Shown: piece by piece, positions 1 to 6,169 of the stretch
Position numbering within the stretch: the first letter of the stretch is position 1
Layout of the letters: every line of letters starts with the position of its first letter
Assembly (NCBI GenBank): GCA_947384055.1
Contig: CANDFO010000070.1
Location: 1 to 11,773, forward strand
Length of the DNA: 11,773 bases
From: an uncultured Flavonifractor sp.
Lineage (GTDB): Bacteria; Bacillota; Clostridia; Oscillospirales; Oscillospiraceae
Direction of reading: 5' to 3'
Translations under genes and position numbers: made by a program
Notes under the pieces: model-generated
Told to the model about the DNA's origin: nothing
Databases searched by the model: none
Seen by the model: the letters and a program-made list of their open reading frames with translations, nothing else

Positions 1-45
1 ACACTGACAAGCACACTCTTTCCCTACACGACGCTCTTCCGATCT
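1..45 (+). other. Illumina P5-side adapter with index (non-genomic)
   Basis: Bases 13-45 match the Illumina TruSeq read-1 primer, beginning ACACTCTTTCCC and ending GCTCTTCCGATCT. Bases 1-4 (ACAC) fit the end of the P5 sequence, and bases 5-12 (TGACAAGC) sit exactly where an 8-base i5 index would be. The insert therefore starts at base 46. This is untrimmed library sequence left at the contig edge. It should be masked and not read as biology. Confidence 0.97.
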
Positions 46-47
46 GC

Positions 48-107
48 CAGCTGCATGAACTGGACGACCCCAAATGCCCGCACTGCGGGAAACGGCTGCT
101 GGAGTGA
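48..107 (+). CDS. C-terminal end of an unidentified protein with a CPHC zinc-ribbon knuckle (partial)
   Basis: The frame from base 48 to the TGA at 105-107 reads QLHELDDPKCPHCGKRLLE. The CPHCGK motif is a typical zinc-ribbon knuckle at the extreme C-terminus of small bacterial proteins. Everything upstream is missing because the insert begins at base 46. The gap to tyrS is 50 bp with no terminator, so the two genes may be co-transcribed. The protein family cannot be named from 19 residues, and the coding call rests on the motif, codon use and the position of the stop. Confidence 0.6.
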   Translation, partial: QLHELDDPKCPHCGKRLLE

Positions 108-157
108 GCCGGCACGCGGGAATTAAAAAACAAAAAGATTAAGGAGTATACAAAACC

Positions 158-1390
158 ATGACACTTTATGACGAACTGACAGCCCGGGGACTCATTGCCC
201 AAGTGACCAGCGAGGAGGAGGTTCGCGCTCTGATTGACAACGGCAAAGCCACCTTCTATATCGGCTTTGACTGTACGGCGGACAGTCTGACAGCGGGTCA
301 CTTTGTGGCGCTGACTCTGATGAAGCGCCTCCAGCAGGCGGGGAACCGGCCCATTGCCCTCATCGGCGGAGGCACAACTATGATCGGCGACCCCTCCGGC
401 CGCACGGATATGCGCAAGATGCTTACCAAGGAGGACATCGACCACAACGCCGAATGCTTTAAACGCCAGATGGAAAAATTCATCGACTTCGGCGAGGGTC
501 CCGGCAAGGCCATGATGCTCAATAACGCCGATTGGCTGTTGAGCCTGAACTATGTGGAGCTGCTGCGGGAGGTGGGTGCCTGCTTCTCGGTAAACAATAT
601 GCTGCGGGCCGAGTGCTACAAGCAGCGCATGGAAAAGGGTCTGAGCTTCCTGGAGTTTAACTATATGATCATGCAGTCCTATGACTTTTACCATATGTTC
701 CAGACCGTAGGCTGCAATATGCAGTGCGGCGGCAACGACCAGTGGTCCAACATGCTGGGCGGTACCGAACTGATCCGCCGCAAGCTGGGCAAGGACTCCC
801 ATTGCATGACCATTACCCTGCTCACCGACTCCCAGGGCAATAAAATGGGAAAGACTGCCGGAAACGCCGTATGGCTGGACCCCAATAAGACCTCTCCCTA
901 CGAGTTCTATCAGTACTGGCGCAACGTGGGAGACGACGACGTGATGAAGTGCATCCGCTGGCTCACATTCCTGCCCCTGGACCAGATTGATGAAATGGAC
1001 CGGTGGGCGGGAGCCCAGCTGAACACAGCCAAGGAGATTCTGGCCATGGAGCTCACCCGTATGGTCCACGGGGAGGAGGAAGCGCAAAAGGCGCAGGATG
1101 CCGCCCGTGCTCTCTTTGCCCAGGGGGGAGACAAGAGCAGCATGCCCGCCACCGCTCTGAGCGGAGAGGCTCTGACCGATGGAAGCATCTCTCTGCTGGA
1201 CCTGATGGTCAAATGCGGTCTGACCCCCTCCCGTTCGGAAGCCCGCCGCCTGGTACAGCAGGGAGGCGTGGAGGTCAACGGCGTAAAAGCATCCGACATT
1301 TCCGCTAAGCTCACTGCCGAGGACCTCTCCGGAGAGGGCGTTACGATTAAAAAGGGCAAAAAGGTATTCCACCGGGCTTATTTGGGATAA
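158..1390 (+). CDS. tyrS: Tyrosine--tRNA ligase (TyrRS)
   Basis: This is a cytosolic class I aminoacyl-tRNA synthetase that activates tyrosine with ATP and loads it on tRNA-Tyr. The 410-aa length is normal. The N-terminal catalytic region reads FYIGFDCTADSL, then TAGH at residues 45-48 in the HIGH position. GGNDQWSN follows at 191-198, and KMGKT at 229-233 is the KMSKS-loop equivalent. An S4 RNA-binding domain occupies about residues 345-410, with the core SRSEARRLVQQGGVEVNG. The start ATG is preceded by AAGGAG at 141-146. The first HIGH histidine is Thr here (H45T in Bacillus stearothermophilus numbering, which aligns without gaps through this region). No T-box leader fits in the 50 bp upstream. 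Identity is certain; whether the Thr affects the kinetics is inference. Confidence 0.97.
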   Translation: MTLYDELTARGLIAQVTSEEEVRALIDNGKATFYIGFDCTADSLTAGHFVALTLMKRLQQAGNRPIALIGGGTTMIGDPSGRTDMRKMLTKEDIDHNAECFKRQMEKFIDFGEGPGKAMMLNNADWLLSLNYVELLREVGACFSVNNMLRAECYKQRMEKGLSFLEFNYMIMQSYDFYHMFQTVGCNMQCGGNDQWSNMLGGTELIRRKLGKDSHCMTITLLTDSQGNKMGKTAGNAVWLDPNKTSPYEFYQYWRNVGDDDVMKCIRWLTFLPLDQIDEMDRWAGAQLNTAKEILAMELTRMVHGEEEAQKAQDAARALFAQGGDKSSMPATALSGEALTDGSISLLDLMVKCGLTPSRSEARRLVQQGGVEVNGVKASDISAKLTAEDLSGEGVTIKKGKKVFHRAYLG

Positions 1391-1399
1391 TCTGCCAAG

Positions 1400-1653
1400 A
1401 GCCGCCGCCATATGGCGGCGGCTTGAGCCTGTCGAAAAAGGCCTCTGGCCTTTTTCGACAAAGGGGATACGGCCTGCTGTGCGCACCCTTTGGGCACATT
1501 TGCAGGCCGAGATGTGTCATTTTCGAGGCACATGTCCCCGAAAATGACCAATTCTAACTTTATTTTGCCGCCCTCGGGCGGCAAAATTCTGCGAGGCTTT
1601 CCCGTGGGGGAAGTTTTTCGACAGTCTGGAGCCGCCGCCATATTGCGGCGGCT
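1400..1653. repeat. Intergenic multi-hairpin element bounded by matching GC-rich palindromes
   Basis: Hairpins follow one another. A perfect palindrome with arms AGCCGCCGCCAT/ATGGCGGCGGCT lies at 1400-1423. A 14-bp stem with loop TCT spans 1430-1460. GGCCTGC/GCAGGCC (1471-1477, 1502-1508) has an inner TGTGC/GCACA. GTCATTTTCG/CGAAAATGAC pairs 1516-1525 with 1539-1548. ATTTTGCCGCC/GGCGGCAAAAT pairs 1562-1572 with 1577-1587. CTTTCCC/GGGGAAG lies near 1597-1612. A near-copy of the first palindrome closes the block at 1630-1653. CTGTCGAAAAA (1429-1439) recurs inverted as TTTTTCGACAG (1614-1624), so the block is roughly symmetric. It starts 10 bp after the tyrS stop. Either a dispersed repeat (MITE/REP-like) or a structured RNA is possible. 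The hairpin density argues against coding. Confidence 0.75.
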
Positions 1654-1705
1654 TCTTTGCCTGTCAAATTCAGAGAATATGAAAGAAGTCTTTCCCGATT
1701 TTTAA

Positions 1706-1768
1706 AAAGGAGAGGATAAAATGGTCCGGCAAGATGGGGATTGCCTGTGCTGTTTCTGCATGATATAA
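1706..1768 (+). CDS. Possible 15-codon cysteine-rich mini-ORF with strong ribosome site
   Basis: ATG at 1721 follows AAAGGAGAGG (1706-1715) at ideal spacing and encodes MVRQDGDCLCCFCMI before TAA at 1766-1768. Four of its 15 residues are cysteines (CLCCFC). The second half overlaps the -35 and -10 hexamers of the next promoter, so it could only be translated from an upstream transcript, for instance read-through from tyrS. It could equally be the ribosome site and first codons of a lost gene. Coding status is uncertain. Confidence 0.3.
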   Translation, partial: KGEDKMVRQDGDCLCCFCMI

Positions 1769-1769
1769 T
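1741..1769 (+). promoter_or_regulatory. Sigma-70-type promoter of the GNAT/AI-2E operon
   Basis: TTGCCT at 1741-1746 and a perfect TATAAT at 1764-1769 are separated by 17 bp. Transcription would begin near 1776, about 55 nt before the GNAT start at 1832. No other good promoter is seen closer to the gene. Confidence 0.75.
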
Positions 1770-1831
1770 AATCCTGCGGCCCCACAGTTATAATGCTGTG
1801 CGGGCAAACTTGCCTGAGGAGAATCACAGTT

Positions 1832-2377
1832 ATGCTGAAGCTGGTCAAATTGGAGGAGCGGTATATGCCCCAGCTGATTGACATGATGGATGAGTGGACG
1901 GCCTCCGGGGAAGAAATCGTGCCCTATGCTATCCAGAAAGCAGATTACCACCGGTTTGAAACCTATCAGCCCAGTCTGGAGACGGGGGAGGGGCACCCGC
2001 AGCTGGTGCCGGATTCCACCTGGTTCTGTCTGGACACAGACCGAAACCGATTTGTGGGTGCGGTGAATATCCGCCACCGTCTGAACCATTTTCTCCTGCA
2101 CCATGGGGGGCATATCGGCGACGGGGTCCGTCCTTCGGAACGTGGGAAAGGCATCGCCACCCGGATGGTTGCCCTGGCCCTGGAAAAATGTATGGAATTG
2201 GGAATTGAACGAGTGCTGATGGTGTGCGACAAGGATAACCCCGCCTCAGCCAGAACCATCGTTAAAAACGGCGGCATTCTGGAAAATGAGGAAATAGATG
2301 GGGAGGGTCTTGTGGAGCAGCGGTATTGGATCGACCTGACAGGCGGTAAAGCCGGAAAACCGGAAGCGGCTGTCTAA
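1832..2377 (+). CDS. GNAT family N-acetyltransferase
   Basis: Predicted cytosolic acetyl-CoA-dependent N-acetyltransferase of 181 aa, substrate unknown. The GNAT core is clear: strand FVGAVNIRHRL (74-84), then the acetyl-CoA-binding loop RPSERGKGIATRM (100-112), and a late segment VCDKDNPASARTIVKNGG (131-148) typical of motif B. The layout resembles the COG3981-type predicted acetyltransferases. I chose ATG 1832 because GAGGAGA lies 10 nt upstream and LVKLEERYMPQL is a normal first strand and helix. The in-frame ATG at 1793 has no ribosome site. It is first in a three-gene operon: 20 bp separate it from the AI-2E-family gene. A target such as an amine, antibiotic or protein cannot be told from sequence. 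Confidence 0.9.
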   Translation: MLKLVKLEERYMPQLIDMMDEWTASGEEIVPYAIQKADYHRFETYQPSLETGEGHPQLVPDSTWFCLDTDRNRFVGAVNIRHRLNHFLLHHGGHIGDGVRPSERGKGIATRMVALALEKCMELGIERVLMVCDKDNPASARTIVKNGGILENEEIDGEGLVEQRYWIDLTGGKAGKPEAAV

Positions 2378-2397
2378 AAAAGAGAAGGGAGCTTTGT

Positions 2398-3585
2398 ATG
2401 ATGCCGGACAGGAAGGACAACAAGGAGAAAAAATGGTACATATTAGACGGCAGGTCTATGTCCGCGCTGCTGGTACTGCTGCTGGCCATCCTGTTCTATG
2501 TGGGATTGACCAATTTCGGGATTATCAGCGGCCGGGTAAAGATGTTTCTGGGGGTAATCTCTCCTTTCATTGCCGGTTTCTGCATCGCGTACCTGCTCAA
2601 CACACCAGTCTGTTTTTTTGAGCGAAAAGTCTATCAGAATGTGCGGTTCAAATGGGTGCTGTCCATTGTCACCGTCTACCTGATCGCCCTGGCGGTAATC
2701 GTGGTATTGCTGAATATGGTTCTGCCCCAGGTGGTGCAGGGCGTTCTGGATCTGGCGGGAAACATTGATGCCTATGCCAAACAGCTGAACCAGGTCGTGC
2801 AGAGCCTGGAGGCGCAGTTCCATCTGGAGGGTGAAGGCTTTGAAGAGATTGTTGGGTATTTGCAGGACCTGACGAACAAGCTCATGGAATTGCTGACCCA
2901 GTCCCTTCCCAGGCTGCTGGAAGCTGGCATGGCCATTGGCAGCGGCGTAGTCACCAGCGTTACCGCCCTGATTGCGTCTGTCTATATGCTGGCCGGAAAA
3001 AGCCGGCTGGTGCCCCAGCTGAAGAAGATGCTCTACGCGCTCTTCCCCAAGCGGCGGGCAGACAAATTCCTGGAGGTTTTGAGTCACGCCAATCAGGTAT
3101 TTGTGGGCTTTATCAATGGTAAGATCATTGACTCTGCCATTATCGGGGTACTCTGCTTCGTTCTGTGCCTGATCGTCCGTATCCCGTACCCCATGCTGAT
3201 GAGCGTGGTAGTAGGCGTGACCAATGTGATCCCGTTCTTTGGTCCCATTATCGGCGCCGTGCCGTGCCTGATGATTCTGGTGCTGGTAGACCCCCTGGCG
3301 GCCCTGCGGTTTTTGATTATGGTAGTGGCCCTCCAGCAGTTTGACGGCAACATCCTGGGTCCCAAGATTCTAGGGGACAGCACCGGCCTGTCGGCCATTT
3401 GGGTGCTGGTGTCCATTATTGTGGGCGGCGGGCTGTTCGGCTTCCCAGGGATGATTCTGGGTGTGCCCACCTTTGCGGTGCTTTACGACCTGGTCCGCCA
3501 ATGGGTCAATAAGCGTTTGGCCGACAAACGGCTGGACAGCAGCGGCCGTCCCATCGGACCAGCCGCTGAATCGGAAGATGAATAG
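2398..3585 (+). CDS. AI-2E family transporter (PF01594-type membrane protein)
   Basis: A 395-aa integral membrane protein of the AI-2E exporter/permease family. Hydrophobic segments include ALLVLLLAILFYVGL (about 22-36), the VISPFIAGFCIAYLL pair (about 54-68), LSIVTVYLIALAVIVVLL, then a long amphipathic stretch (about 110-165). The C-terminal cluster carries the family signature PYPMLMSVVVGVTNVIPFFGPIIGAVP and a final SAIWVLVSIIVGGGLFGFPGMILGVP. The substrate is not determined: despite the family name, members have been linked to autoinducer export, to Na+/H+ exchange, or to nothing known. Start ATG 2398 follows AAGGGAG; ATG 2401 is equally possible. The end overlaps the next acetyltransferase by 8 bp, so translation is probably coupled. 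Confidence 0.92.
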   Translation: MMPDRKDNKEKKWYILDGRSMSALLVLLLAILFYVGLTNFGIISGRVKMFLGVISPFIAGFCIAYLLNTPVCFFERKVYQNVRFKWVLSIVTVYLIALAVIVVLLNMVLPQVVQGVLDLAGNIDAYAKQLNQVVQSLEAQFHLEGEGFEEIVGYLQDLTNKLMELLTQSLPRLLEAGMAIGSGVVTSVTALIASVYMLAGKSRLVPQLKKMLYALFPKRRADKFLEVLSHANQVFVGFINGKIIDSAIIGVLCFVLCLIVRIPYPMLMSVVVGVTNVIPFFGPIIGAVPCLMILVLVDPLAALRFLIMVVALQQFDGNILGPKILGDSTGLSAIWVLVSIIVGGGLFGFPGMILGVPTFAVLYDLVRQWVNKRLADKRLDSSGRPIGPAAESEDE

Positions 3586-4099
3586 ACCGGTGCTGAGGGA
3601 GGCCCGCATGAATGACCTGCCCCAGCTCGAGGTGCTCTACCAAGGCTGTGCGGCGCAGATGGCACGGAACGGGCTTCAGATTTGGGACGAAATTTATCCG
3701 GCAATCGCCCTGCCCGGAGATATCCGGCAGAGACAGCTGTATGTGCTTGCTGAAGAAAGTGAAATTTTGGCGGCTTTTGCGCTGTGTCCAGGCGTTTTGG
3801 AGGCGGACGGCGTAGGCTGGAGGGAACCGGAGGCTCGGGCCTGCATCCTGGAGCGGCTGGCGGTCAGGGTGGACCGCCGAGGTGAGGGGCTCGGGGCGGC
3901 AGCTCTGCGGGAAGCGGAGACCCTTGCCAGGGGGCAGGGCGTCCGTTATCTGCGGCTGCTGGTGGTGGACGTAAATACGCCGGCCATCGCCCTTTATCAG
4001 ATGTGCGGCTTCCGGCAGGCGGATGGGCTTTATAGGCATATGATAGATGATAGTTTGATTCTGCGGGAATATGGCTTTGAAAAACTGCTGTTAATGTGA
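3578..4099 (+). CDS. GNAT family N-acetyltransferase (second copy, unrelated subtype)
   Basis: Predicted 173-aa acetyl-CoA-dependent acetyltransferase. PVLREARMNDLPQLEVLY is a standard GNAT first strand and helix. ILERLAVRVDRRGEGLGAAAL (90-110) holds the acetyl-CoA loop R-R-G-E-G-L-G. LRLLVVDVNTPAIALYQMCGF (125-145) is the motif B region with the conserved N...A..LY...GF pattern. ATG 3578 is chosen because it keeps the whole first strand and overlaps the end of the AI-2E-family gene. ATG 3608, directly after GAGGGAGG, is a serious alternative that would trim 10 residues. It is too different from the first GNAT of this operon to be a recent duplicate. Substrate unknown. Confidence 0.9.
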   Translation: MNRPVLREARMNDLPQLEVLYQGCAAQMARNGLQIWDEIYPAIALPGDIRQRQLYVLAEESEILAAFALCPGVLEADGVGWREPEARACILERLAVRVDRRGEGLGAAALREAETLARGQGVRYLRLLVVDVNTPAIALYQMCGFRQADGLYRHMIDDSLILREYGFEKLLLM

Positions 4100-4137
4100 G
4101 AACCTTTCACAGCTTATGCGTACAGGTTCTAAGACGA

Positions 4138-4165
4138 AGGCGGGACACTTTGCGGTGTCCCGCTT
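4138..4165. terminator. Bidirectional intrinsic terminator between convergent operons
   Basis: GCGGGACAC (4140-4148) pairs with GTGTCCCGC (4155-4163) around a 6-nt loop. The + side continues TTCCTGTCTTC; the minus side continues into CTTCGTCTTAG, so the T-runs are weak. It lies between the second GNAT (ends 4099) and DUF3021 (ends 4178) and could serve both strands. Confidence 0.75.
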
Positions 4166-4177
4166 CCTGTCTTCTAT

Positions 4178-4621
4178 TCAGCGCTGCTGTTCCCGCTGCT
4201 TTTTATACTGACCCAGAATACCGTCATATTTTCGTCCGGTAAGGTAAAAATACAGTTCAAATCCTGCGGTAAAAATCAAGAATACTGTCAGAAAAATACC
4301 TGCAAAGAGCAGCCAGGATGCCTGCCGTTCCAGGGGAAACCATCGGCCCAGTACTGCGCCGGCCGTCAGCAGGGGAAGAAAGAGCCCGACAAACAGCAGC
4401 AGACGCAGGGAGTAGCGCAGTCGCTTGATGATTCGGTCGGTAAAGACCACAAATTGGATGAGGCTTCCGGCAGCGGAAACCAGCAGGAGAGAGAGCAGGG
4501 CTGCCCGCTCCGGCTGTGCGTCAAACAGGAAGAGGAAGACCATGTACAGGACCATAGACCCGGTGTATAGAAAGCAGGCCCCAGATTTCCACTCCATCAC
4601 AGAGGCTAAGAATTGTTTCAT
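4178..4621 (-). CDS. DUF3021 family membrane protein, partner of LytTR regulator
   Basis: A 147-aa protein with four predicted membrane segments: CFLYTGSMVLYMVFLFLF, then ALLSLLLVSAAGSLIQFVVF, then LRLLLFVGLFLPLLTAGAVL, then WLLFAGIFLTVFLIFTAGFELYF. It ends in a basic tail (KYDGILGQYKKQREQQR). This is the DUF3021 layout, a family normally encoded directly after a LytTR DNA-binding protein. In streptococcal LytTR regulatory systems (HdrRM, BrsRM) a small membrane protein inhibits its cognate regulator; the same role here is inference. The start is ATG at 4621, with AAAGGGG 8 nt upstream. An in-frame GTG three codons earlier is less likely. The gap to the upstream lytTR stop is 14 bp, so the two form one operon. 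Confidence 0.88.
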   Translation of the reverse strand: MKQFLASVMEWKSGACFLYTGSMVLYMVFLFLFDAQPERAALLSLLLVSAAGSLIQFVVFTDRIIKRLRYSLRLLLFVGLFLPLLTAGAVLGRWFPLERQASWLLFAGIFLTVFLIFTAGFELYFYLTGRKYDGILGQYKKQREQQR

Positions 4622-4635
4622 GAGAAGCACCCCTT

Positions 4636-5085
4636 TTAAATACCCAGTTTTTCTTTAATGTCCCCGGCGTACTGCCGGGAAGCAAAGAGCTTTTCTCCGC
4701 TGTCCATTGTAAGAATCAGCCTGCCGCCGAAGTCAGGCCGCAATGAGCGTACCCGGTCCAGATTGACCACCACCGCCTTGGATGCGCGGATGAATCCGTC
4801 CCCGGCGAAGCGCTCCTCCAGCTCATAGAGCCGCAGGGCGGTTTCGCACACCAGCTCCCTGCAATAGAGAAACGTGCGGTGGTCCACCGACTCCGCATAG
4901 AGCACCTGCGCCGGGGTGAGGGGAAAGGTCTGACCATCTCGGGTGCCGGTCAACCTGCGCTCCTCCAGCGGCCGCAGAGCTGCGAGTATGCGTATGACGT
5001 CCGGGTCTGAGGCGGAACGGCAGCGGATTATGACCTGGGTGTCCGGCTGTTCCGGCTCCTCCTGAATGGTAATCTCCAAACTCAT
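4636..5085 (-). CDS. LytTR-domain DNA-binding transcriptional regulator without receiver domain
   Basis: A 149-aa cytosolic regulator. Residues 1-45 form a short N-terminal region without a phosphorylatable receiver. Residues about 50-149 are a LytTR DNA-binding domain, with FIRASKAVVVNLDRVRSL followed by FGGRLILTMDSGEKL and the characteristic end SRQYAGDIKEKLGI. It is therefore not a classical response regulator; such stand-alone LytTR proteins are usually controlled by a co-encoded membrane protein, here DUF3021. Translation should be strong: AAGGAGGTGAT precedes the ATG. The promoter contains a pair of direct repeats in LytTR-like spacing, suggesting autoregulation. No obvious effector gene sits in this two-gene operon, so its targets must lie elsewhere. 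Confidence 0.92.
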   Translation of the reverse strand: MSLEITIQEEPEQPDTQVIIRCRSASDPDVIRILAALRPLEERRLTGTRDGQTFPLTPAQVLYAESVDHRTFLYCRELVCETALRLYELEERFAGDGFIRASKAVVVNLDRVRSLRPDFGGRLILTMDSGEKLFASRQYAGDIKEKLGI

Positions 5086-5103
5086 GGAACATCACCTCCT
5101 TGT

Positions 5104-5138
5104 GTGGATAGTGTACGCAGCCGGGTGGATGTTTGCAA
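5104..5138 (-). promoter_or_regulatory. lytTR promoter with candidate LytTR operator repeats
   Basis: On the minus strand TTGCAA (5133-5138) and TACACT (5110-5115) are 17 bp apart, a good sigma-70-type promoter. ATCCAC occurs twice (GTGGAT on + at 5104-5109 and 5125-5130) with start-to-start spacing of 21 bp, two helical turns. That is the spacing typical of LytTR direct-repeat sites such as those of AgrA. One copy lies in the spacer, one just after the -10. Binding is inference. Confidence 0.55.
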
Positions 5139-5190
5139 GAGTTTTTGACCAAGAGGGTAAAATGGGGCGCTGAGGTGCGCGGCCGGACAG

Positions 5191-5228
5191 AAAAAACGCG
5201 GGACCTGGAGCTTACCTCCAGGTCCCGC
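5191..5228 (-). terminator. Intrinsic terminator of the asd-dapA-dapB operon
   Basis: GCGGGACCTGGAG (5198-5210) pairs perfectly with CTCCAGGTCCCGC (5216-5228), 13 bp around a 5-nt loop. On the minus strand it is followed by GTTTTTT, a proper T-run. It lies 40 bp after the dapB stop and upstream of the lytTR promoter. It has no T-run on the + side. Confidence 0.92.
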
Positions 5229-5267
5229 TGTTTCACTGCTGGATGTGTGTGGGGCAAAGAAAGGCCG

Positions 5268-6032
5268 TCAATCCGCCTGCGCCAGCAGGTCCGCCATGGA
5301 GTAAAGGCCCGGGCGGGCTTCTCCCGCCAAAAAACGGGCGGCCTTCACTGCGCCGGAGGCAAAGACCTCTCGGCTGGCGGCGGTGTGCCGCAGCTCGACA
5401 ACCTCGTCCCGTCCGGCAAAAATGACCGTGTGGTCTCCCACAATATTGCCGCCCCGGACGGAGAAGATGCCGAGCTCTTTCCGGTCCCTTACCCGCCGGA
5501 CGCTCTGTCGCTCATAGACATAATCCGGCTGGTAGGGGAGGCCCTCCGCCGCCGCTCCAGCCAGCATCAGGGCCGTACCGCTGGGGGCGTCCAGCTTTTT
5601 ACTGTGGTGGCGCTCCACAATCTCGATGTCGCATTCCTCTCCCAGCGCCGCCGCTGTCCGACGGACCAGGTCCAGAAGCACGTTGACGCCCAGGGACATA
5701 TTGGCAGAGCGGAAAATGGGAACCACGGCGGCGGTCTGCCGAAGGGCTTCAGTCTGTTCCTGGGTATACCCGGTGGTACACAGGACCAGAGGGATGCGGC
5801 GGGACTGACCAAACTCCAGCAGAGGCTCCAGCGCGGCGGGGGAGGAGAAGTCCACCAGCACGTCGGCCGCACCCTGAAATGCGGCAGGGGAGGAGAGAAC
5901 CGGAAATTCCCGGTCGCTCTGGCCCAGCAGATCAATGCCGGCGGTGATCTCCATGTCCGGCTGTATAGCGCAGAGTTCCGCGACGGCCCGCCCCATCCGG
6001 CCGTTGCAGCCGGAGAGAATCAGCTTGATCAT
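5268..6032 (-). CDS. dapB: 4-hydroxy-tetrahydrodipicolinate reductase
   Basis: A cytosolic enzyme reducing the DapA product with NAD(P)H to tetrahydrodipicolinate, in the diaminopimelate/lysine pathway. It has 254 aa, slightly short but normal for the family. The Rossmann motif SGCNGRMGRAV is at residues 7-17 and VDFSSPAAL lies in the cofactor domain. The catalytic and substrate-binding segment EIVERHHSKKLDAPSGTAL carries the His-His pair and Lys expected there. GAVKAARFLAGEARPGLYSMADLL is the usual C-terminal dimer/nucleotide end. The ATG at 6032 is preceded by AAAGGG about 10 nt upstream. It is last in asd-dapA-dapB, 137 bp after dapA, an unusually wide gap. That gap holds only weak small inverted repeats, and no gene or clear promoter is seen there. 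Confidence 0.96.
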   Translation of the reverse strand: MIKLILSGCNGRMGRAVAELCAIQPDMEITAGIDLLGQSDREFPVLSSPAAFQGAADVLVDFSSPAALEPLLEFGQSRRIPLVLCTTGYTQEQTEALRQTAAVVPIFRSANMSLGVNVLLDLVRRTAAALGEECDIEIVERHHSKKLDAPSGTALMLAGAAAEGLPYQPDYVYERQSVRRVRDRKELGIFSVRGGNIVGDHTVIFAGRDEVVELRHTAASREVFASGAVKAARFLAGEARPGLYSMADLLAQAD

Positions 6033-6169
6033 GCTCCAACATCCCTTTCTTTACACGGACGGACAACGCCGGGTTTCCAAGTGTTCCGGCTGTTGGAACG
6101 CATCTGCCGCCGGGCAGAAGGCATACTATGTCAGCGTATGGAGACCTTTCTTCCCCGCAGGAGAAGGAA

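Noticed and set aside
108..157. T-box leader for tyrS
   Set aside because: Only 50 bp separate the previous stop from tyrS; too short for a T-box and no AGGGTGG-type sequence is present.
1400..1653. CRISPR array or tRNA/rRNA in the hairpin block
   Set aside because: No repeat-spacer regularity, no cloverleaf and no rRNA-like sequence; the repeats are palindromic and only bordering.
2443..3087. Minus-strand open frame rich in Gln/His opposite the AI-2E-family gene
   Set aside because: Antisense of membrane-segment codons commonly yields Gln- and His-rich frames; no independent support.
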